From DRVV01 sp964487415 (GTDB lineage: Archaea; Thermoproteota; Bathyarchaeia; Bathyarchaeales; Bathycorpusculaceae): DNA of 10,879 bases. The position numbers and the translations under genes were made by a program. The stretch is taken from contig CAZAPQ010000069.1 in NCBI GenBank assembly GCA_964487415.1, positions 1 to 10,879 of the forward strand, written 5' to 3'. The notes under the pieces were generated by a model, which was given only the letters and a program-made list of their open reading frames with translations, made no database searches and was not told the DNA's origin. The first letter of the stretch is position 1. Every line of letters starts with the position of its first letter. This document shows, in pieces, positions 5,741-10,879 of the stretch.

Positions 5741-8494
5741 ATGTCAACCCCAAAAAATAGATATGCATCCGCCTCAACATTGCTTATAGTCCTAACAATT
5801 CTATGCCTCAGCCTGACAGCCAATACGGCTTTCGCGGCAACCACAACCCCTTCAGGGCCATCAAAACTGCAGGTTTATATAAGCCCCCCTAAAGTGCTTG
5901 CCGACAACAGCGTTTACGAGGTTGTTTATGTGCAACTTCAAGACGCTAAGGGGCTTCCGGCAAGGGCGCCAGAGGATATAACAGTTCAATTATCTTCATC
6001 CAATATTAACATAGGCACCGTCGACCAAGTTACCGTCATACGTAAGGGCGAAAACTATGCTGTTGCCAAATTCTTCTCAACCTATACTCCAGGATCCACA
6101 ACAATAACAGCTACAGCAACAGGTTTTCCTCAGGCGCAGGGAACCATAACAACAGTCGGTCCAAAACCAACAAAACTAGCAGTATACTGTGCACCTTCCT
6201 CACTGCTGGCGGATAACAGCGAATATAAGGTTGTTTATGTGCAGCTCCAGGATGATAAAGGAAATCCGGCGATAGCCTCCGAGGACGTTAAAGTTCTATT
6301 ACTATCCTCAAGAACGGATGTGGGCACCGTTCAGCCAGAGGTTACAATACGTAAAGGTGAAACTTACGCTGTAGCCAATTTTAGCACAACCTTTGTGGCT
6401 GGGACAACAACAATAACCGCTATGGCCGCAGATTCAGGATACGCGAGTGGAACAGCAACCATAACAACAGTAGGACCCTCAAAACTCGCTCTTTATGCAG
6501 TTCCTCCAGTTCTGCCAGTTCCACCATCCAGCGCCGAGGAGAAGGAGTATCCTGTAATCATCGTGCAACTTCTGGACGCAAACGGCAATCCTGCCAAAGC
6601 CCCGAAAGGCGGCGTAGAAGTAATGTTATACTCATCAAATACCACTGTGGGCACAGTTACTGATAAAATAGTAATTAAAGAAGGAGAAGATTTTGCCATC
6701 GCCAACTTCCGCCCACGTGTACTAGACGAGAATAAAACTGTAACAATCAAAGCAATGTCTCCGGGATATGATCCTGCATATGTAACCCTAAAAACGCAGA
6801 CGATATCACCTGATGCTAAACCCACAAAGATTGTCCTATACACCGGTCCGGCAAAAGTTATTGCTGAAAATAAAAAATACCCAATAATCGCTGTTCAACT
6901 TCTAAATGATAAAAATGAGATAGTCTGTAATTATGCTGATACGTATGTAGATCTGGTTTCTACAAACACGGAGTATGGGAATGTAACCAAACGTATAACA
7001 ATAAAACAAGGCGAAACTTATGCTAATGCCACGTTTTATCCGACATACAGTCCAGGAAGCACTACCATTGTGGCAGCGACTTCCGGGCTCAAAAGCGACC
7101 CAAAGGAGACGCAAAAAACCATAACTACTATTGGTTATAAAGGGTCAAAGCTTGTTGTTTATGCTGCGCCACAGAAGTTTCTCGCAGACGGTTACACCTA
7201 TGTCGCCTCTATAAAGGTGCAACTGCAGACTTCTGATGGAAAGCCTGTTAAAGCCATGGAAGACATAGCCGTTAGCCTCTCTTCCTCAGACACCACTGTA
7301 GGAAATGTTGACAGCTCAGTTATAATCAAAAAGGGTGAAACTTATGCTTCAGTAAACCTAAACTCAACCTATAAATCTGGAAGCACCACCATCACCGCAG
7401 CTGCTCCGGATGTAACCAGAGGTCAAGTTACCGTCTCAACAGTTGGACCTACACCCTCAAAGCTTGCTGTTTACTGTGCACCTCCCTCTCTTCCCACAGA
7501 TGGCCTCGCTTACCAGGCAATAGTGGTTCAGCTACAAGATACAAGCGGGAATCCTGCTAAACATCCCTTTGGCGACGTCAACATAACCCTAACGTCCTCG
7601 AACACTCAAATTGGAAACGTTGTTAAATCTGCCATAATACCCTTCGGTTCAACATACACTATTGCCGCTTTCTATACAAACTTTACCGCTGGCTCCACAG
7701 AGATAACAGCTACAGCATCTGGTTACTCATCTGGCAAAGCTAAAATGACAACATGTCTCATAGACCAAATAATCTTAAATATTGCCTTCGTAGAGTACCC
7801 GCAGTCCATGAAAAATGGAACTGCGACAATAAGAGTTTATATAACTGCCAACAATACCGCAGTTAACAAGATAGCTCCAGTTTCAGGAGCTACCTTAAAG
7901 TTCTCCTCCACCATTAAGGAAATAGCCTTCACATCGCCAAAGGAAGAGGCCCACGGGTATTATTCAGTAAACTTCACGGTTCCAGAGGTGAAGTCCAAAA
8001 TAAACTGCACAATTTCAGCAAGTGCTTCAAAAACCGGATTTATTAGTGCGGATAAAAATGTCACCATCTTAATTGTTCCACCGTTCCCGATGGGAAACAT
8101 TCGCATATTCGTTAGCGACGTGGATGGACTACCAGTTTCAGATGCAACAGTCGTTTCAACATCACAGCCATCTAAGAAACCATTAAAGGGCGTTACAGAT
8201 GAGAATGGCATCGTGTCCTTCAACAACATCCCTACAGGCTCTTATGTATTCCAAATTTCGAAGGAAGGCTACGGCGATACGACAATTCAAATCGAGGTTG
8301 CCGCCGATCAGACGGCAGAAGAGATCGCTATAATTCCTAAAATCTCTTCAGGCGGCGAAACCACAGCCCAATCAACAATCATTGTACCTATAATTGCAGT
8401 TGTGGCTGCTGTAGCCGGATTTATTGTATGGAAATTCTACTATGTGAAGAAAAAGGAAGAAGAGGAAATAGCTGGCGCAGTTCACTACGGCTAG
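5741..8494 (+). CDS. Secreted, membrane-anchored surface protein with six tandem Ig-like repeats
   Basis: Large cell-envelope protein, probably an S-layer component or adhesin; no enzyme motif is seen. Signal peptide: basic start, hydrophobic core about 13-28, likely cleavage after A32 (TAFA|ATTT). Six repeats of about 100-113 aa follow (41-673), each starting with xSKLxxY or PTKxxxY, then VQLQDxxGNPA, a SS(N)TxxGTV turn, I(R/K)KGETYA, STTITA and ending ITTVGP, like bacterial Big/invasin Ig domains. Residues 674-781 form another beta-rich domain. Residues 784-867 resemble a carboxypeptidase-regulatory domain (GLPVSDATV, TDENGIVSFNNIPTGSY). A membrane helix spans about 879-898, followed by a KKKEEEE cytosolic tail. 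I count 13 N-x-S/T sequons, all in the extracellular part from residue 213 on. Start ATG 5741 has GAAGGTG upstream. It appears monocistronic. Ligand and exact role are unknown. Confidence 0.92.
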   Translation: MSTPKNRYASASTLLIVLTILCLSLTANTAFAATTTPSGPSKLQVYISPPKVLADNSVYEVVYVQLQDAKGLPARAPEDITVQLSSSNINIGTVDQVTVIRKGENYAVAKFFSTYTPGSTTITATATGFPQAQGTITTVGPKPTKLAVYCAPSSLLADNSEYKVVYVQLQDDKGNPAIASEDVKVLLLSSRTDVGTVQPEVTIRKGETYAVANFSTTFVAGTTTITAMAADSGYASGTATITTVGPSKLALYAVPPVLPVPPSSAEEKEYPVIIVQLLDANGNPAKAPKGGVEVMLYSSNTTVGTVTDKIVIKEGEDFAIANFRPRVLDENKTVTIKAMSPGYDPAYVTLKTQTISPDAKPTKIVLYTGPAKVIAENKKYPIIAVQLLNDKNEIVCNYADTYVDLVSTNTEYGNVTKRITIKQGETYANATFYPTYSPGSTTIVAATSGLKSDPKETQKTITTIGYKGSKLVVYAAPQKFLADGYTYVASIKVQLQTSDGKPVKAMEDIAVSLSSSDTTVGNVDSSVIIKKGETYASVNLNSTYKSGSTTITAAAPDVTRGQVTVSTVGPTPSKLAVYCAPPSLPTDGLAYQAIVVQLQDTSGNPAKHPFGDVNITLTSSNTQIGNVVKSAIIPFGSTYTIAAFYTNFTAGSTEITATASGYSSGKAKMTTCLIDQIILNIAFVEYPQSMKNGTATIRVYITANNTAVNKIAPVSGATLKFSSTIKEIAFTSPKEEAHGYYSVNFTVPEVKSKINCTISASASKTGFISADKNVTILIVPPFPMGNIRIFVSDVDGLPVSDATVVSTSQPSKKPLKGVTDENGIVSFNNIPTGSYVFQISKEGYGDTTIQIEVAADQTAEEIAIIPKISSGGETTAQSTIIVPIIAVVAAVAGFIVWKFYYVKKKEEEEIAGAVHYG
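5861..7759 (+). repeat. Six tandem Ig-like repeat units in the surface protein
   Basis: Unit boundaries by residue are 41-141, 142-246, 247-359, 360-467, 468-570 and 571-673. In bases these are 5861-6163, 6164-6478, 6479-6817, 6818-7141, 7142-7450 and 7451-7759. Units 2 and 6 share VYCAP near their starts. Units 1, 2, 5 and 6 are the most alike. Units 3 and 4 are the most diverged, and unit 3 carries a Pro/Glu-rich insertion (about 258-270). Confidence 0.85.
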
Positions 8495-8540
8495 GCAATG
8501 CTGGCTGAAGCATACACACCACTCGATGGGAGCTCTCCAA

Positions 8541-8557
8541 GCAAAAGCTTTTTATTT
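8541..8557 (+). terminator. Putative terminator of the surface-protein gene
   Basis: A 10-bp palindrome, AAAAGCTTTT (8543-8552), merges into a T-rich tract, CTTTTTATTT, about 50 nt past the stop codon. The rest of the gap to 8674 shows no ORF or RNA gene. Confidence 0.45.
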
Positions 8558-8632
8558 AATTAGCGCTTGAAGTTAAGGCTGTGGTTGGTAAGGTGATGCC
8601 TCGCCAATCCTAAAAACCCATGTCTTCCTGTG

Positions 8633-8640
8633 TTTTAATA
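8633..8640 (+). promoter_or_regulatory. Possible TATA box of the SerB-SerA fusion gene
   Basis: TTTTAATA would place initiation near 8662, just at the GGAGGT ribosome binding site (8662-8667), giving a leader of about 13 nt before ATG 8675. A second A/T core (CATATAAAAT, about 8647-8656) would leave no room for that site. Confidence 0.3.
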
Positions 8641-8661
8641 GCCTATCATATAAAATCTTCT

Positions 8662-8667
8662 GGAGGT
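8662..8667 (+). promoter_or_regulatory. Strong ribosome binding site of the fusion gene
   Basis: GGAGGT ends 7 nt before ATG 8675. It fixes the start at the N-terminus of the phosphatase domain and contrasts with the absence of any such site before the internal ATG at 9350. Confidence 0.75.
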
Positions 8668-8674
8668 TGGCGCT

Positions 8675-10318
8675 ATGTTTCTGGTGGTTCTAGACTTTGA
8701 GGGAGTGGTAGTTAAAGGCGAATATCTCCTTGAGCTTGCAAAGATTGCTGGAAAATCAGATTTAGTAGAGAAATTGACAAAGGCTGGAATTGAAGGCAGC
8801 ATGAACTGGAATGAAGCTTTGGGGCAAAGGCTGGAACTCCTCAAGGGAATCGAATATGAAAAGTGTATGGAAGCAACAAAAGCCCTCAAGCTTTATCCAG
8901 GGGCGAAAGAGTTTGTGGACTCGCTGAGGAGACTTGGAAATGTCAAGTTAGGCGTTATCACAGGATGCTTCGATATAGTGGTTAATCCCGTTAAGGAGCA
9001 GCTTGGACTCGACTTCGCGGTAGCCAACAAACTGGTTTTCAACAAGGATAAGCTTGAGGACGTGGAACTTGTTGTGGATGCTAATAAGGATTTACATATG
9101 GAGTGCATGGCAAGGCGCTTCGGGGTTAGGATGGAGAATGTGATCGCCATAGGTGATGGTGCCAATGATGTTGGTATGATCAGTAAAGCCGGTCTTGGGA
9201 TAGCATTTAACCCTGCGCCTATTCTCGAGAAATATGCCAAAGTTACCGTACATGCAGAAAGATTAGATGAAACTTTGCCGATAATAGAAGAATTTATTGA
9301 AGAAAGACGGAAGCAGGAAGAGCAAAAACGCTCTGATAGCAGTAAAAAGATGAAATCAAAAGTCCTCGTATGTGACACAATAGAACCTGAGGGTATAAAA
9401 CTCTTAGAACTCTATGGATTTGATGTTACCAATAAGCCCCAAATCCTCCATGAGGAACTCAAAAAAGAAGTGGCTGACTACGATGTTTTAATAGTTAGGA
9501 GCAGAACGAAAGTTACTAGAGAAATAATCGACGCTGGCAAAAATCTCAAAGTAATCGCTAGAGTAGGAAGTGGCGTGGATAACATCGACGTTGAGTACGC
9601 AGAAAAGAGGGGTATAAAAGTTGTCTGCGCATCAGAGGCCGTGGTTAATGCTGTAGCCGAGTTGACCATTGGCCTCTTAATATCTTTAGCGAGGCAAATA
9701 ACAAGAGCTGACAATGCGATGAAGGACGGTAGATGGATCAAAAACGAACTTGAGGGTTGGGAGTTAAATGGAAAAACTTTGGGTATTGTAGGTTGCGGTA
9801 AGATAGGGCAAAAAGTTGCCCAGCTCGCAAAAGCCTTCAAAATGAAAATTCTTATTTCTGATATAAACTGTCCTTCAGCAGACTTTTTGAGAGAAGCCGG
9901 CGCACAGCTTGTTCCAATAGATGAACTGTTGAAGAAAAGCGACATCATAACGTTACATGTTCCACTAACCCCCCAGACATATAACCTGATAGGCGAACGG
10001 GAGATTAATCAAATGAAAGACGGTGTCTACATCATCAACACTTCAAGAGGACCTATCATAAATAAGGAAGCACTCTTTAAAGCATTAAGATCTGGGAAAA
10101 TAGCTGGAGCAGCACTGGACGTTTACGACGAAGAACCTCCAAAGGACTATTCACTCATGAGATTACCAAATGTAATTTGCACTCCACATATAGGCGCACA
10201 GACAAGAGAGGCTCAGAAAAACGCTTCAATAACCATTGCCAAAAAGATAATCGAAACAATAGCATATTCGATTGAAAGTACATGCGATTACAAGTGTAGC
10301 GAATGCGCAAACCTCTAG
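8675..10318 (+). CDS. Fusion of phosphoserine phosphatase-like HAD domain (SerB) and D-3-phosphoglycerate dehydrogenase (SerA)
   Basis: One 547-aa chain appears to carry the first and last steps of phosphorylated serine synthesis. Residues 1-209 are a SerB-like HAD phosphatase: nucleophile D7 in DFEGVVV, motif II T96 in VITGCFD, candidate motif III lysine K138, and motif IV GDGANDVGM with D161 and D165. Residues 210-226 are a charged linker. Residues 227-535 are a D-2-hydroxyacid dehydrogenase of SerA type: VGSGVDNID 297-305, GxGxxG 373-378, catalytic R458 (TSRGP), E487 (DEEPP) and H505 (CTPHIG). It lacks the C-terminal ASB/ACT domains of long SerA proteins, so serine feedback through ACT is unlikely. 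The C-terminus has three cysteines (537, 541, 544). ATG 8675 follows GGAGGT by 7 nt. An internal ATG at 9350 has no ribosome binding site, which favours a real fusion. The convergent neighbour is a class V aminotransferase. Confidence 0.93.
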   Translation: MFLVVLDFEGVVVKGEYLLELAKIAGKSDLVEKLTKAGIEGSMNWNEALGQRLELLKGIEYEKCMEATKALKLYPGAKEFVDSLRRLGNVKLGVITGCFDIVVNPVKEQLGLDFAVANKLVFNKDKLEDVELVVDANKDLHMECMARRFGVRMENVIAIGDGANDVGMISKAGLGIAFNPAPILEKYAKVTVHAERLDETLPIIEEFIEERRKQEEQKRSDSSKKMKSKVLVCDTIEPEGIKLLELYGFDVTNKPQILHEELKKEVADYDVLIVRSRTKVTREIIDAGKNLKVIARVGSGVDNIDVEYAEKRGIKVVCASEAVVNAVAELTIGLLISLARQITRADNAMKDGRWIKNELEGWELNGKTLGIVGCGKIGQKVAQLAKAFKMKILISDINCPSADFLREAGAQLVPIDELLKKSDIITLHVPLTPQTYNLIGEREINQMKDGVYIINTSRGPIINKEALFKALRSGKIAGAALDVYDEEPPKDYSLMRLPNVICTPHIGAQTREAQKNASITIAKKIIETIAYSIESTCDYKCSECANL

Positions 10319-10349
10319 CATTTTCCGCTTCAACATCGACCACATAATA

Positions 10350-10360
10350 ACTTATTTTTT
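10350..10360 (+). terminator. T-run between the convergent serine-pathway genes
   Basis: ACTTATTTTTT ends in six T (10355-10360), about 35 nt after the fusion gene's stop, and overlaps the stop codon of the convergent aminotransferase gene. It could end the plus-strand transcript. Confidence 0.4.
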
Positions 10361-10879
10361 ACTGAAACATTTTCCTCGCGGAATCTAGGCCTCTTTCCAT
10401 CTCAACTTTGCATCCAAGCTCTTTTAATGCGTTTCCAAGAGCCGTTAATGTTGCTAGGACCTCCGATTGTGAAATCGTTCCCATACATCCAATCCTGAAT
10501 ATTTTACCCTTAAGCTCACCCATTCCACCGGCTATAACAACATTATACTTGTCCCGCATTATGCTTCGCACATGGCTCTCATCCACATTCTGTGGAACGT
10601 TAACTGCGATTACGGTATTTGAGCGTAATGCTTCTTCCTTGGGGAAAACAGCCATTCCATAGTCCTCTAATGCCCTATAAAAGGCTTCAGCGCAAAGATG
10701 ATGCCTTCTAATCCTTTTTTCCAGTCCTTCCTCCCGGACAATTTTAAGGGCCTCATCAAGTGCATATAAAAGCGGAATAGCCGGCGTAAAGGCGGTTTCC
10801 TTTTTGGTTGCAAAGTCCCTCATTAAAGCCAAGTCATAATACATCGGCTTATTCTCTATGCTCTCAATTTTTTCCCATG
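10359..10879 (-). CDS. Class V (AGXT/serine-pyruvate type) aminotransferase, C-terminal part
   Basis: PLP-dependent fold-type I aminotransferase, truncated by the window edge. About 173 C-terminal residues are visible, from WEKIESIENKP onward, then the motif YYDLALMRDF, the active-site loop TAFTPAIPLLYAL, and the substrate-carboxylate arginine in FRIGCMG, where the family usually has FRIGHMG. The PLP lysine lies beyond the window. The family includes alanine-glyoxylate, serine-pyruvate and, in methanogens, broad-specificity enzymes accepting 3-phosphohydroxypyruvate (MJ0959, as I recall). Lying 40 bp from the SerB-SerA fusion, convergently, it is a strong candidate for the missing middle step, phosphohydroxypyruvate plus glutamate or alanine to phosphoserine. 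That assignment is inference; alanine-glyoxylate aminotransferase is the alternative. Confidence 0.92.
   Translation of the reverse strand, partial: WEKIESIENKPMYYDLALMRDFATKKETAFTPAIPLLYALDEALKIVREEGLEKRIRRHHLCAEAFYRALEDYGMAVFPKEEALRSNTVIAVNVPQNVDESHVRSIMRDKYNVVIAGGMGELKGKIFRIGCMGTISQSEVLATLTALGNALKELGCKVEMERGLDSARKMFQ

Noticed and set aside
8590..8640. A possible C/D box guide RNA, from GGTGATG near 8591
   Set aside because: No matching D box (CTGA) or internal C'/D' pair lies at the right distance.
8893..9948. Long antisense frames (161 and 156 codons) inside the SerB-SerA gene
   Set aside because: They are Ser/Leu-rich shadows of a clearly conserved sense protein, with no ribosome binding site or domain.
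9350..10318. Separate serA gene starting at the internal ATG 9350
   Set aside because: There is no stop codon or ribosome binding site in the linker, and the frame continues unbroken from the phosphatase half. Secondary internal initiation cannot be excluded.
1..10879. CRISPR array, insertion sequence, toxin-antitoxin or phage-defence module
   Set aside because: No regularly spaced repeats, transposase, terminal inverted repeats, integrase or defence-type domains are visible. The small PadR protein has no toxin partner.

Overview
The window looks archaeal. Visible grounds are an archaeal-type valyl-tRNA synthetase, a tRNA-Lys with an 18-nt intron at position 37/38 that folds as a bulge-helix-bulge, AT-rich TATA/BRE-like promoters, T-run terminators, frequent TTG/GTG starts with GGTG-type ribosome binding sites, and an S-layer-like protein with a signal peptide and a C-terminal membrane anchor. 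A CdvA-like coiled-coil protein and the general gene style make me favour a TACK-group archaeon, most likely Bathyarchaeia. That placement is inference from remembered families, not from a search.

Layout. 1-2445 (+) is valS, nearly complete, with its start just left of the window. It converges on two minus-strand genes: a histone-deacetylase/AcuC-family hydrolase (2569-3657) and, upstream of it, a CdvA-like coiled-coil protein (3743-4375). A 321-bp AT-rich divergent intergenic region follows, with two overlapping inverted repeats and a good TATA box, leading to a small PadR-type regulator (4697-5038, +). Next comes an RNA block with an intron-containing tRNA-Lys(TTT) and an intronless tRNA-Ala(GGC), both with encoded CCA. 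A 917-aa surface protein (5741-8494, +) is built from six tandem Ig-like repeats, one further beta-rich domain, a carboxypeptidase-regulatory-like domain and a membrane anchor. The window ends with a SerB-like HAD phosphatase fused to a SerA-type dehydrogenase (8675-10318, +). This converges, across 40 bp, on the C-terminal part of a class V aminotransferase (10359 to the window end, -).

How the genes work together. The right-hand pair carries all three chemistries of the phosphorylated serine pathway: 3-phosphoglycerate dehydrogenase and phosphoserine phosphatase in one chain, with a candidate phosphohydroxypyruvate aminotransferase next door. This is the most interesting item in the window. 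The PadR regulator sits beside inverted repeats that probably form its own operator and may also affect the divergent CdvA-like gene. The remaining genes are housekeeping (valS, tRNAs) or cell-surface functions with no obvious shared pathway.
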